Shown here one piece after another: positions 53,646 through 62,557 of a stretch of DNA of 64,000 nt. Source of the DNA: Prauserella alba (GTDB lineage: Bacteria; Actinomycetota; Actinomycetes; Mycobacteriales; Pseudonocardiaceae); assembly GCF_024171735.1 (NCBI RefSeq), contig NZ_JAMTCH010000005.1, forward strand, positions 620,001 to 684,000. The letters run 5' to 3'. The notes below the pieces were generated by a model. It was not told where the DNA came from, did no database searches, and was given only the letters and a program-made list of their open reading frames with translations. A program made the position numbers and the translations under genes. Numbering within the stretch: position 1 is the first letter of the stretch; each line of letters begins with the position of its first letter.

Positions 53646-54658
53646 GTCAGTGCCTCCGTGAGGGTGGCCGCGTTGGCGCGCAACATGCCCAGGTAGCTGC
53701 CGTCGGGGCCGGTGGAGTCGGAGTACAGCTCGCCGCCGACGCTCACCTCGCCGCCGCGGTGCCGGGCGGCGGCGACCATCGAGTCGACGGTCTGCCGCGA
53801 CACGCTCGTCTCGAGGAACACGGCGGGCAGGTTCTCGTCGGCGAGCAGTTCGGCCACGCGCGCCACGTCGGCGGTCGTCGCCTCCTGCTCGGTGGAGATG
53901 CCCTGGATCGCCACGACGTCCATGCCGAACGCGTCGCCGAAGTAGCGGAACGCGTCGTGCGAGGTGACGAGTGTGCGGCGAGCTGCGGGAATGCGGTCGA
54001 TCGTGCGCTGGACCTCGTCGGCCGCGGCGCGGATCTCGTCGTTGTAGGCCTCGCCGCGGCGGCGGTAGTCGGCGGCGTGCTCCGGGTCGAGGTCGGCGAG
54101 ACGCTCGGCGACGGCGTCGACGACGTGCGTCCACAGTGCGGGGTCGTGCCAGATGTGCGGGTCGTGCTCCTCCTCCGGGGCCGACCCGGCGGGCGGGCTC
54201 AGCAGCTCGCCGGTCGGCACTGCCTCACCTGCCATCAGCACCGGCTTCGTGCGGCCGACCTCGTCGAGGGTCCGCTGCAGGGAACCCTCCAGGTAGAGCC
54301 CGACGGCGATCACCGCGTCGGCACGGCGCATCTCCCGCAGATCCCCCGCCTTGGCCTGGTACAGGTGCGGATCGACACCGGGGCCCATGAGCCGCACGGT
54401 CTCGACGTCGTCGCCGCCGACGTGGCGCACCGTGTCGTCGAGGAACGTCGTGGTGGTGACGAGCCGGAGCGTGTCGTTGTCGGCGCTCCCGGGCTGGAGG
54501 GCGTAGCCGACGGCGCCGGAGATCGCCAGGACGAACACCACACCGAGCGCCACGAGCGCGCGTCGATCACGCCTGCGGGCGCGACCGCGCCGCTGTGCCT
54601 GCCTGCGGCGTTCGTCGGCGTTCGCGGCGGCGATGTGGCCGTCACCAGTGTCGTTCAT
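53642..54658 (-). CDS. Zn/Mn ABC transporter substrate-binding protein
   Basis: The 338-residue protein of the TroA/ZnuA cluster A-I has an N-terminal membrane anchor (ALVALGVVFVLAISGAVGYAL, near residues 34-54) instead of a lipobox cysteine. Metal ligands are seen in GPGVDPHLYQ, HDPHIWHDP, TSHDAFRYFG and the distal acidic FLETSVS region. It captures Mn2+ or Zn2+ and delivers it to the downstream permeases. It heads the operon. The TTCGG-TGCG-CCGAA inverted repeat near 54675-54688 is a possible metalloregulator site. Confidence 0.88.
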   Translation of the reverse strand: MNDTGDGHIAAANADERRRQAQRRGRARRRDRRALVALGVVFVLAISGAVGYALQPGSADNDTLRLVTTTTFLDDTVRHVGGDDVETVRLMGPGVDPHLYQAKAGDLREMRRADAVIAVGLYLEGSLQRTLDEVGRTKPVLMAGEAVPTGELLSPPAGSAPEEEHDPHIWHDPALWTHVVDAVAERLADLDPEHAADYRRRGEAYNDEIRAAADEVQRTIDRIPAARRTLVTSHDAFRYFGDAFGMDVVAIQGISTEQEATTADVARVAELLADENLPAVFLETSVSRQTVDSMVAAARHRGGEVSVGGELYSDSTGPDGSYLGMLRANAATLTEALT

Positions 54659-54884
54659 GCCCCACCCTCGCGGTTTCGGTGCGCCGAACTCTACTGTACG
54701 ACGGGACGAACACGACAGCCGCTGTGGTGTGATACACGGCTCGTCACCTCGTCGGCCGTAGGCTCACACCGCGCTGACGTGGAACTTCGCCGGAGCTTCG
54801 GGCGTTGAACCGTACGCCGGCCACATGTGGTGGCCGCAGCTACGGGGACGGTTCCCGCCCGCGGACCGGGAGGAGGGTGAGCCG

Positions 54885-55745
54885 GTGCACAGGCACCACA
54901 ACGGCCTCAAGACGGCACTGCTGCTGGGGTTGATGAGCGCGCTGATCATCGGCATCAGTGGCCTGTTCGGCAGGGGTGCGCTCATCATCGGACTGCTGAT
55001 CGCGCTGGCCATGAACGGCTACGCCTACTTCAACTCCGACAAGCTCGCCTTGAAGGCCATGCGCGCCCAGCCGGTGTCGCAGGCGCAGCAGCCCGCGATG
55101 TACCGCATCGTTCGCGAACTGGCGACCTCCGCGCGCCAGCCGATGCCGCGGCTGTACGTCAGCCCGACCCGCGCGCCCAACGCGTTCGCCACCGGGCGTA
55201 ACCCTCGCAACGCCGCCGTGTGCTGCACCACGGGCATCCTGGAGATCCTCGACGAACGCGAGTTGCGCGCCGTGCTGGGTCACGAGCTCGCCCACGTCTA
55301 CAACCGCGACATCCTCATCTCGTCGGTCGCCGGTGCGCTGGCCAGCGTGGTGAGCTTCCTGGCGAACATGGCGATGTTCGCCGGCATGTTCGGCGGCAAC
55401 CGCGAGGGTGGCAACCCGATCGGCATGCTGCTGCTGGCGCTGCTCGGGCCGGTCGCCGCGGGGATCATCAAGATGAGCGTGAGCCGTTCCCGTGAGTATC
55501 AGGCGGACACGTCGGGTGCCGAGCTGACGGGCGACCCGCTGGCGCTGGCGTCGGCGTTGCGGAAGCTCGAACAGGGCACCAATGCGGCACCGCTGGCTCC
55601 CGAGCCGAAGGTCGTGTCGCAGTCGCACCTGATGATCGCGAACCCGTTCCGTCCCGGTGAGCGCATGTCGCGGCTGTTCTCCAGCCACCCGCCCATCGAG
55701 GACCGCATCCGCCGCCTCGAGGACATGGCCCGCCGCCAACTCTGA
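54885..55745 (+). CDS. htpX: Membrane zinc metalloprotease HtpX homologue
   Basis: HtpX degrades misfolded membrane proteins. The 286-residue protein has two N-terminal helices ([19 protein letters not shown] and [19 protein letters not shown]), the zinc motif [13 protein letters not shown] near residue 136, two further helices and the distal glutamate in [24 protein letters not shown] lies 8 nt before GTG 54885, and the length equals the M. tuberculosis orthologue Rv0563. In that species it directly follows grcC1. Confidence 0.93.
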   Translation: MHRHHNGLKTALLLGLMSALIIGISGLFGRGALIIGLLIALAMNGYAYFNSDKLALKAMRAQPVSQAQQPAMYRIVRELATSARQPMPRLYVSPTRAPNAFATGRNPRNAAVCCTTGILEILDERELRAVLGHELAHVYNRDILISSVAGALASVVSFLANMAMFAGMFGGNREGGNPIGMLLLALLGPVAAGIIKMSVSRSREYQADTSGAELTGDPLALASALRKLEQGTNAAPLAPEPKVVSQSHLMIANPFRPGERMSRLFSSHPPIEDRIRRLEDMARRQL

Positions 55746-56063
55746 CGCCTGCGCGTGCCGTGTTGCGGATTCCGGGGCGCGTGTTGCGTTTCCAGGGGCC
55801 CGTGTTGCGCTTTCCGGGATCGGTTTGCGTCGCCGCGTGTTCTGCACTCAGCACCGCGTATTCCGCGCTCGGTACCGCGTGTTCTGCATTCCGGCAGGCC
55901 CGGCGTTCAGCGATCGGCCGGCGTGCGACCGCCTTTCCCGTCGTCTTCAACACCCTGACCTGCGATGCGCGCCCGCGAACCCGCAACACGGCCCCGCGAA
56001 CCCGCAACACGGGCACCGGGGTGCAGTCGTGCCACGGCGCCGGGTGGCGGAGGGGCAACACCG
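55746..56063. other. Intergenic region filled with 21-bp repeats
   Basis: No gene is seen between convergent htpX and the TetR gene. Rightward units fill 55759-55898, and reverse-oriented units lie at 55984-56014. Both the CGTGTTGCGG and the CGTGTTCTGC variants occur. Confidence 0.7.
55759..55898. repeat. 21-bp dispersed repeat, site 5 (about six units, both variants)
   Basis: Units start at 55759, 55780 and 55801 (CGTGTTGCG type), then after a degenerate unit at 55836, 55857 and 55878 (CGTGTTCTGC or CGTATTCCGC type). Reverse units CAACACG at 55984 and 56005 complete the site. Confidence 0.85.
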
Positions 56064-56645
56064 TTACGGTCGGCGTTCCAGTGCTCGGCGTGCGAACTCG
56101 ACCGTGTGGGCGCGCAGCACCGCGTGGCGCTCGGTCTCGTCGACACCGCGGACGAGGAAACCGGCCAGTTGCGGCATCGCGTGCGGCCAGCAGGCGAGTC
56201 CGAGCAGGGTGAGCAGGGTGGCGGCGGTGGCGTGCGGATCGGCGGTGGCGCCGGAAGGGTCGTCCAATGCGTCGGCCAGGGCCGAGACCTTCTCGTCGTA
56301 GGCCTGTGCGCGACCGTCGGGATCGGGTACCGGGCGGTCGCCGTAGTGCAGTGACTCCCACAGCAGCAGACGCAGCAGTACCGGGTGGTCGCGGTGGTAG
56401 TCGTAGAGCTTGCCGACGTACTCGGCCAGGTCGCCCGACGGTAGGCCGATTCCCGTTGCGTGCTCGGCTTTCGCGTCGGTGACCACGGCGTCGAACAGCT
56501 TCTCCTTGCTGCCGAAGTAGCCGTAGATGCGTTCCTTGTTGACGCCCGCGCGGGCTGCGATCGCGTCGACGCGCGCGCCCGCGATGCCGTGCGCCGCGAA
56601 CTCGTCGCGGGCCGCGGTGAGCAGTCGTTGCCGGGTGTCGTTCAT
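56064..56645 (-). CDS. TetR-family transcriptional regulator
   Basis: The 193-residue protein has the N-terminal DNA-binding domain RQRLLTAARDEFAAHGIAGARVDAIAARAGVNKERIYGYFGSKEKLFDAV, and a helical C-terminal domain with a YDYHRDHPVLLRLLLWESL stretch. It is divergent from an MFS exporter gene. Two palindromes lie in the 69-bp spacer, so it probably represses both genes and is released by an exported compound. Confidence 0.9.
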   Translation of the reverse strand: MNDTRQRLLTAARDEFAAHGIAGARVDAIAARAGVNKERIYGYFGSKEKLFDAVVTDAKAEHATGIGLPSGDLAEYVGKLYDYHRDHPVLLRLLLWESLHYGDRPVPDPDGRAQAYDEKVSALADALDDPSGATADPHATAATLLTLLGLACWPHAMPQLAGFLVRGVDETERHAVLRAHTVEFARRALERRP

Positions 56646-56667
56646 GTGCCCATGTCTACCACCGTTC

Positions 56668-56681
56668 CAACTGTTCAGTTG
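56668..56681. promoter_or_regulatory. Palindrome 1 in the TetR/MFS spacer
   Basis: CAACTG-TT-CAGTTG is a perfect inverted repeat, a likely TetR operator half of a paired site. Confidence 0.6.
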
Positions 56682-56685
56682 ACTT

Positions 56686-56697
56686 CCAACTAGTTGG
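56686..56697. promoter_or_regulatory. Palindrome 2 in the TetR/MFS spacer
   Basis: CCAACTAGTTGG is a perfect 12-bp palindrome sharing the CAACT core with palindrome 1. The centres are 17 bp apart. Confidence 0.6.
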
Positions 56698-56714
56698 TTG
56701 GCCACGATGGGGGC

Positions 56715-57968
56715 ATGCCTTCCTCCGAATCCACCACGTCCGGTGCAGCGATGTCCCACGTCGGCGCGTCCGGTGCTGCCGCGTCGGGTGTTGTTGCGTC
56801 CGGTGGTCCGGCGGCTTCGTGGGCCTCGTTCGCGCGCACGCTCGTGACCTTGGTGAGCAGCGCTGTCGTCGGCGTGGGGCAGGCCTACGCGGTGATCCCG
56901 TTGCTTCCCGCCATTGCCGGGGACTTCGGTACGTCGACGTCCGCCGCGACCTGGATGGTGACCGCGTTCAGCCTGTCGTTCGCCGTGAGTTTCCTGGCGG
57001 CCGGACCGTTGGCCGACCGGTTCGGGCCGCGCAGGGTGATCCTGTCCGGACTCGCTGCCGTGGCTGTGACGACGGTTGCCGTGCCGTTGGCGTCGTCGCT
57101 GGCCACCGGGGTTGCGCTGCGGTGCGTGCAAGGCGCGGCGGCCGCGATGCTCGTGCCGACCGGCTTCGCGTACGTCACGTCGCAGCTCGACCCGGCGCGG
57201 CGCCCCGTGGCGTTCAGCGCGCTGAGCAGCGCGGGGCTGGCGTCGGCCGTGGTGCTGCAGGTGGTCGCGCAGGCGCTCGCGCCGCTGGGATGGCGGACCG
57301 TGTTCCTGGTCTCGGGCGCTGCCCTGGGTGTCGTCCTGGTGGTGGCGGTGCGGCTGCTGCGGCCCGACGACCACGGCTCCGCGAGCCGCGCCGACTCCGT
57401 GTTCGCCGCTGTGGCGGCCGTGCCACGGCTGCTGGCTCGGCCGCGACTGCTCGGCCTGTACCTGGCGACCGCCGCGCTGCTCGGCGGATTCGTCGTCGTC
57501 TACACCGCCATCGAACTGGCGGGTCCCGCCGCCGTCGACAGCACCGGCGCGATGCTCGCCCTGCGGGCGAGCGCACTGCCCGCGGTGATCGCTGCGCCGG
57601 TGCTGACCCGTCTCACCGCGAGCCTGCCGCTCCGGCTACGCGCGACGGGGTTTCTCGGGTCTGCCGCCGTCGCCGCACTGGCACTGCCTGTCGCGGCGGG
57701 TGACGTGGTGGCGTTGGCTGCGGTGCTGCTCGTGTTCGTGGGCGCGATCGCGCTCGCGTCACCGGCGGTCGTCGGGCTGATCCACGCACGCGCGGGCGGA
57801 GCGATCGGAGCGTCGACCGCGCTGTACTCGGCGTCGCTGTTCCTCGGAGCCAGCGTGGGGCCGCAGGTCGTTGCCGCGCTGGACGAGTTCACGCCGACAC
57901 TGCTCGCCACGGCCGGAATCCTCGCCGCGGCTACGGTTCTGGTGTGGGTGTCGACGCGCGGCGACTGA
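56715..57968 (+). CDS. MFS transporter (probable drug/metabolite exporter)
   Basis: The 417-residue protein has twelve predicted helices and the MFS signature PLADRFGPRRVILSG between helices 2 and 3 (near residue 100). The first 35 residues are an Ala/Ser/Gly-rich tail with ASGVVASGG-type repeats. Similarity to YdhP/YgaY-type sugar-efflux-like exporters is likely. Control by the divergent TetR gene supports an export role. The substrate is unknown. Confidence 0.88.
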   Translation: MPSSESTTSGAAMSHVGASGAAASGVVASGGPAASWASFARTLVTLVSSAVVGVGQAYAVIPLLPAIAGDFGTSTSAATWMVTAFSLSFAVSFLAAGPLADRFGPRRVILSGLAAVAVTTVAVPLASSLATGVALRCVQGAAAAMLVPTGFAYVTSQLDPARRPVAFSALSSAGLASAVVLQVVAQALAPLGWRTVFLVSGAALGVVLVVAVRLLRPDDHGSASRADSVFAAVAAVPRLLARPRLLGLYLATAALLGGFVVVYTAIELAGPAAVDSTGAMLALRASALPAVIAAPVLTRLTASLPLRLRATGFLGSAAVAALALPVAAGDVVALAAVLLVFVGAIALASPAVVGLIHARAGGAIGASTALYSASLFLGASVGPQVVAALDEFTPTLLATAGILAAATVLVWVSTRGD

Positions 57969-58001
57969 CCCGCCCGGTTGTGTCGCGTGCCCCGGAATTC
58001 G

Positions 58002-58040
58002 CAACACGGCCCCCGGAGGGCGCAACACGGCCACGGTGGC
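58002..58040. repeat. 21-bp dispersed repeat, site 6 (two reverse units)
   Basis: CAACACG begins at 58002 and 58023, 21 bp apart, between convergent MFS and rmlA genes. Confidence 0.75.
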
Positions 58041-58057
58041 CCGGGTGCGCCGAATCG

Positions 58058-58939
58058 TCAGCCGGTGGCGCCCGCCGCCTTCGCGATGTCCATGACGTAG
58101 TCGCCGTAGCCGCTCTTGGCGAGTTTCACGCCGAGCCGGTGGCACTCGTCGGCGTCTATGTAGCCCATCCGGAGCGCGACCTCTTCGAGGCACGCGATGC
58201 GCACCCCGGTGCGGTGCTCCAGCACCTGCACGAACTGGCCGGCTTCGAGGAGTGAGTCGTGCGTGCCCGTGTCCAGCCACGCGAACCCGCGCGAGAACTC
58301 GACGAGCCGGGCGCGGCCTTCGCGCAGGTACGTCAGGTTGACGTCGGTGATCTCCAGTTCGCCACGCGCCGACGGCTTCAGCCCCCGCGCGATGTCGACG
58401 ACCTGGTTGTCGTAGAGGTACAGCCCGGTGATCGCCTTGTTCGACCGCGGCGCGGCGGGTTTCTCCTCGATGGACAGCAGCGTGCCGTCCGGGGCGATCT
58501 CGCCGACGCCGTAGCGCTGCGGGTCCTTGACGGGGTAGCCGAACAGTACGCAGCCGTCGAGCCCGGCGGCCTCGGTCTGCAGCGTTCGTGAGAAGCCCTG
58601 GCCGTAGAAGATGTTGTCGCCGAGGATCAGCGCCACGTCGTCGCCCGCGACGAAGTCCGCGCCGATGACGAACGCCTCGGCCAGGCCGTTCGGTGCGGCC
58701 TGTTCGGCGTAGGAGAGTTCGATGCCGAACTGGCTGCCGTCGCCGAGGAGACGCTGGAAGTTCGGCAGGTCCGAGGGCGTCGAGATGATCAGGATCTCGC
58801 GGATGCCGGCCAGCATCAGCACCGAGATCGGGTAGTAGATCATCGGCTTGTCGTAGACGGGCAGGAGCTGCTTCGACACGGCCTGTGTGATCGGGTGCAG
58901 CCGTGTCCCGCTGCCACCCGCCAGCACGATGCCCTTCAT
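58058..58939 (-). CDS. rmlA: Glucose-1-phosphate thymidylyltransferase
   Basis: RmlA makes dTDP-glucose, the first step to dTDP-rhamnose. The 293-residue protein has the nucleotide-binding [48 protein letters not shown] near residue 105, [15 protein letters not shown] near 135 and [13 protein letters not shown] near 215. Length and motifs are complete. Rhamnose links arabinogalactan to peptidoglycan in these bacteria. The rest of the rml pathway is not in the window. Confidence 0.95.
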   Translation of the reverse strand: MKGIVLAGGSGTRLHPITQAVSKQLLPVYDKPMIYYPISVLMLAGIREILIISTPSDLPNFQRLLGDGSQFGIELSYAEQAAPNGLAEAFVIGADFVAGDDVALILGDNIFYGQGFSRTLQTEAAGLDGCVLFGYPVKDPQRYGVGEIAPDGTLLSIEEKPAAPRSNKAITGLYLYDNQVVDIARGLKPSARGELEITDVNLTYLREGRARLVEFSRGFAWLDTGTHDSLLEAGQFVQVLEHRTGVRIACLEEVALRMGYIDADECHRLGVKLAKSGYGDYVMDIAKAAGATG

Positions 58940-58969
58940 CGCCCGCCCTTCATGCCGTGTCCATCGTGG

Positions 58970-59018
58970 GGCCCAGTTCGTCGTGAGGCCAGTCCGTCGT
59001 CAGGCCCAGTCCGTCGGG
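58970..59018. repeat. Short tandem repeat upstream of rmlA
   Basis: Three units of 16-17 bp (GGCCCAGTCCGTCGT type) start at 58970, 58987 and 59003 in the spacer between the BNR gene and rmlA. Confidence 0.7.
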
Positions 59019-59063
59019 CTCAGTGTCCGGCGGACTCAGCCTTCCGGGGGATCAGGGTACCGG

Positions 59064-60383
59064 CTAGCGGGACGGGCCGGTGCCGAAGAAGATCCGACAG
59101 CCGTCGGCGGTGCGGTCCGCGGTGGCCTGCAGCACGGTGTCCCCGCCGTCGACCGGCAGCAGTGACGGGCTGTAGTTCGGGCACGGGTCGTCGACCGGGT
59201 CGGCGACCTCGACCGGCGCAGGCACCTCGTACCACTCACCGGAACCGGGGTCGTCGTTGGCAAGGATCGTCTTGCCGTTGCCCGCGTTCGGGGTGCCGTC
59301 GGCGTCGGCGTAGATCTGGCCGATGAGCAGCATCCGGGTGCCGTTCGGGCCGCCGGGGAACGGCGAGATCGTGGGCGAGTGCCGGAAGTGGCGGCCTTCG
59401 GGCGTGGCGACCTGCGTGCCCGGATCGGTCGGATCGCCGAAGTCCTCGCCGTCGTCGGAGATCTTGAAGTACGGATCGCAGAACCGCTCGCCGAAGTTGC
59501 AGATCTCGTAGCTGAAGTAGTGCCGCCCGTCGGGGAGCCTCGCCGTGATGGGCATGCCGGGGCGCACCTCCCACGGCGGGATCGTGAGCGTGTGGGCCGG
59601 GTCGCTCCAGTCGACGAGGTTGTCCGACGACCTGCGCGTGAGGAACTGGTCGAACTCGCCGCCGCCGCGTTCGTCGGCGTAGTGCATCTGCAGCGTGCCG
59701 GAGTCGTCGACGTCGAACTCCGGCTCCCACACGCCGGGCGGGCCGTAGGACGTCACCGGTTCGCCCGCGAAGTCCCAGGAACGGCCGGTGTCGGTGCTCG
59801 CCCAGATGCGGATGCCGATCCGGCGGGTGTCGCGCGGCGCCTTCTGCCGGTAGCTGGCCGCCCACAGCAGCGTGCCCTTCGGGTACTGGCCGATGCTTCG
59901 AGGCAGTTCGTACAGCGTGCCGCAGCACATGCCGCTGCCGTAGCGGCCCTCGGGGTCACGGACCTCGCCGACCTGGTGGAAGCTGCGGCCCTCGTCGGTG
60001 CTCTCGTAGACCGGCGCGTAGAAGCCGGCCTCGTCGGTGCTGGTCATCGTCGCGAGGATGCGGCCGTTGTGGTCGAGGTGGCCGTGCTGGGTGCGGATCA
60101 GCCGTGGGTAGGAGCCGTAGTCCTCGTGCAGCAGTTGCCGGTCGGCGCTCTGGGCCACGGCGGGTGTCGGCGTCAGGCACAGCAGCACGGCCGCGGTGAC
60201 GGCGAACGCGCGGCGCAGCAGGGAGCGGGTTCGCGGAGTGCGGTGCCGCGGGTGCGGACCGCCGGTCGGTGCAGTGTCGACGGGACTGCCAGCGGGACGG
60301 CTCGTCGACGGAGTGCCCGGCCGGGTGTACGACGCGCCGGCGGTGCGGCCGGCAGGGCGGCTGGTCGGCGGATGGACGTGCAC
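59064..60383 (-). CDS. Secreted sialidase/BNR-repeat-like protein
   Basis: The 439-residue protein has a signal peptide (RTRSLLRRAFAVTAAVLLC, cleavage after AVA near residue 76). A beta-propeller-like body follows, with Asp-box-like repeats (STDEGRSFHQVG, STDTGRSWDFAGE, SDDGEDFGDP). It resembles exo-alpha-sialidase-fold proteins, but catalytic arginine triad residues cannot be assigned with confidence. GTG 60383 with GGGGG upstream is preferred; a TTG at 60422 is an alternative. Export to the cell surface or medium is expected. Confidence 0.75.
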   Translation of the reverse strand: MHVHPPTSRPAGRTAGASYTRPGTPSTSRPAGSPVDTAPTGGPHPRHRTPRTRSLLRRAFAVTAAVLLCLTPTPAVAQSADRQLLHEDYGSYPRLIRTQHGHLDHNGRILATMTSTDEAGFYAPVYESTDEGRSFHQVGEVRDPEGRYGSGMCCGTLYELPRSIGQYPKGTLLWAASYRQKAPRDTRRIGIRIWASTDTGRSWDFAGEPVTSYGPPGVWEPEFDVDDSGTLQMHYADERGGGEFDQFLTRRSSDNLVDWSDPAHTLTIPPWEVRPGMPITARLPDGRHYFSYEICNFGERFCDPYFKISDDGEDFGDPTDPGTQVATPEGRHFRHSPTISPFPGGPNGTRMLLIGQIYADADGTPNAGNGKTILANDDPGSGEWYEVPAPVEVADPVDDPCPNYSPSLLPVDGGDTVLQATADRTADGCRIFFGTGPSR

Positions 60384-60617
60384 GGAAAACCCCCGGTCTC
60401 CGACGGCGACCGGGGGATTCAAACACGATCAGGTGATGAATGGTGAGTGGTTCACGATCTTTTCACCGGGGCGGCAGAGCATTGTCCTTCGTCCGGGGTC
60501 CCGCACCGGGGTGGTCGTGGCGCGCCGAGCGTGAGGGTGGGCGCGGCGTGGGGATCTCCGAACGACCCCGGCGACGTCGGTGGCCGCCGGGGCCATCCGC
60601 CCACACGCGACCGGGCG

Positions 60618-61109
60618 TCACCGGTAGTTCATGAACTGCAACGCGATGCCGAAGTCCTTCTCCTTCAGCAGCGTGATCACGTCCTGCAGGTGGTCCTTCT
60701 TCTTGCCCGACACGCGCAGCTGGTCGCCCTGGATCTGCGCCTGCACACCCTTCGGGCCCTCGTCCCGGATGTACTTCGAGATCTGCTTCGCCTTGTCCTG
60801 GTCGATGCCCTCGACGATCGAACCGGACACCTTGTACGCCTTGCCCGACACCGCGGGCTCGCCCGCGTCGAACGCCTTCATCGACACGCCACGCTTGACC
60901 AGCTTCTCCTTGAAGACGTCGACCGCGGCCTTCACGCGCTCCTCGGTCTCGGCCTCCACCACGATGGCGTTGTCACCCGACCACGCCACCGACGCGCCCG
61001 TGCCCCGGAAGTCGAACCGCGTCGACAGCTCCTTGGCCGCCTGATTCACCGCGTTGTCCACCTCCTGGCGGTCGACCTTGCTCACCACGTCGAACGACGG
61101 ATCCGCCAC
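60618..61109 (-). CDS. YajQ-family nucleotide-binding protein
   Basis: The 163-residue protein begins [27 protein letters not shown] and ends [27 protein letters not shown], both hallmarks of YajQ, a two-domain fold. Homologues bind cyclic di-GMP or tRNA-like RNA. The length equals M. tuberculosis Rv0566c, which lies three genes after htpX in that species. GTG 61109 fits the conserved start. Confidence 0.95.
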   Translation of the reverse strand: MADPSFDVVSKVDRQEVDNAVNQAAKELSTRFDFRGTGASVAWSGDNAIVVEAETEERVKAAVDVFKEKLVKRGVSMKAFDAGEPAVSGKAYKVSGSIVEGIDQDKAKQISKYIRDEGPKGVQAQIQGDQLRVSGKKKDHLQDVITLLKEKDFGIALQFMNYR

Positions 61110-61146
61110 GCCTGAAGCACCTCGCTGTCTGATTCCGGGGGTCATC

Positions 61147-61174
61147 GGATGCGGCCGCCGACACGGCCGCATCC
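61147..61174. terminator. Hairpin between the MFS gene and yajQ
   Basis: GGATGCGGCCG and CGGCCGCATCC form a perfect 11-bp stem with a 6-nt loop. It is placed to end the leftward MFS transcript. Confidence 0.65.
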
Positions 61175-61248
61175 GGTAAGCGTAGCCACCGGGTACCCGG
61201 GTGCGGGGATGCTGGTGACGCGGTCGGGACTTCGGGCCGGGTATCTGT

Positions 61249-62487
61249 TCACGCCGCGTTCGAACGAGCAGCGGGCGTCTCGACCGCGTTGCGCGGCCGG
61301 TCGTCTCGCACGCACAGCATGACCGCTGCGCCGATGAGCGGCCCGACAGCCAGCGTGACGAACGCGGCGTAGAACGAGTCCGTGACTTGGAAGACGGGAC
61401 CGACCACGGCAGGAACTGCGACACTGCCCAGCTGCCAGAAGGCGTTGACCACGCCGGCCGCCGAGCCGGTGAGGTGTTGTCCCACGAGGGTCGGTGTCAT
61501 GGCGGCGGTCAGTGGACTGTATGCGTACGCCGTGAGTCCGAGGACGGGCGCGACCCAGAGGAACGCGGTGTAGCTGTCCAATGTGCCGAACACCAGCAGC
61601 GTGGCTCCGAACGCGGCCAGGATGATCGCGATCGGGATTCGCCTGCCGGTTCCGAGCCGATCGGTGACGATCCCGACCAACGGTTTCACCGCGATCGCCA
61701 CGCCGGCGAAGATCACCACCACCACGCCCGCGTCCACGGGGTCGATGCCGTTGCCCCTCACCATCAGGGTGTTGGACCACGTGATGAAGCCGTAGGTGCC
61801 CCACAGGCCGCCGAACCCGGCGAGCCCGAGAAACAACAGATCGCGGTTGCGCCGCAGGGGGCGTACGTCGGGGACCGCCCGCCGTGCCGGGGTTTCGCTC
61901 GTGCCGTCGTGCTGTCCATTTCGGATGAAGGCGAGGCAGAGGATCGCGATGACGATCGTCACCGCGCCGAACAGGTGATACGAGGTCTCCCAGCCCGAGT
62001 TCACGATGAGACCGGGAACCACGGCGTTGGCGACGACCGTGCCGAGCGACGTCGCCGTCATGAACACGCCCGCGGCGAAACCCCGTGCTTCCGGCCGGAA
62101 CCAGGCGGCGACGAGCTTGAGACCCGCGGAGAAGTCGGCCCCCGCGAACAGGCCGAGTGCAGCCTGGATCGCCAGTCCCACCCCGATCGAGGTCGTCGAG
62201 CCGAACAACATCATCAGGCCACCGGCGACCAGCGACGTCACCCCCAGCGTCAGTCGCCCGCCGAGCCAGTCACTGCAGAAACCGCCTGCGGCGTTGGCCA
62301 CGACGTAGCCGATGTAGTAGCACGTCGCGAAGATGCCCAATGCGGCGAGCGGGACGTTCAGCGAGTCGCTCACCGCGGCCGAGGCGGGACCCCACGTCGA
62401 CCGGTCCACAGAGGTCATGGTGAAGGCCGCCCAGCACAGCAGCAGAACGACCCAACGGTACGGGGAGTCGTGATTCGAGCGCATCAT
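61249..62487 (-). CDS. MFS transporter (anion:cation symporter-like)
   Basis: The 412-residue protein has twelve helices and resembles the organic anion/hexuronate-type family: [16 protein letters not shown] near residue 25, [16 protein letters not shown] near 65 (loop 2-3 motif), [22 protein letters not shown] near 120 and [16 protein letters not shown] 62487 has GGAG 5 nt upstream; an in-frame ATG at 62511 has none. It follows the FAD oxidoreductase gene on the same strand, so it probably imports the substrate of that enzyme. Confidence 0.88.
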   Translation of the reverse strand: MMRSNHDSPYRWVVLLLCWAAFTMTSVDRSTWGPASAAVSDSLNVPLAALGIFATCYYIGYVVANAAGGFCSDWLGGRLTLGVTSLVAGGLMMLFGSTTSIGVGLAIQAALGLFAGADFSAGLKLVAAWFRPEARGFAAGVFMTATSLGTVVANAVVPGLIVNSGWETSYHLFGAVTIVIAILCLAFIRNGQHDGTSETPARRAVPDVRPLRRNRDLLFLGLAGFGGLWGTYGFITWSNTLMVRGNGIDPVDAGVVVVIFAGVAIAVKPLVGIVTDRLGTGRRIPIAIILAAFGATLLVFGTLDSYTAFLWVAPVLGLTAYAYSPLTAAMTPTLVGQHLTGSAAGVVNAFWQLGSVAVPAVVGPVFQVTDSFYAAFVTLAVGPLIGAAVMLCVRDDRPRNAVETPAARSNAA

Positions 62488-62557
62488 CGATTCTCCAGAC
62501 TTCCTTGTCATGGGGATGGAACAGCGCGAAGGTCGGGGGACTCCGCGCCGAGGTCGG

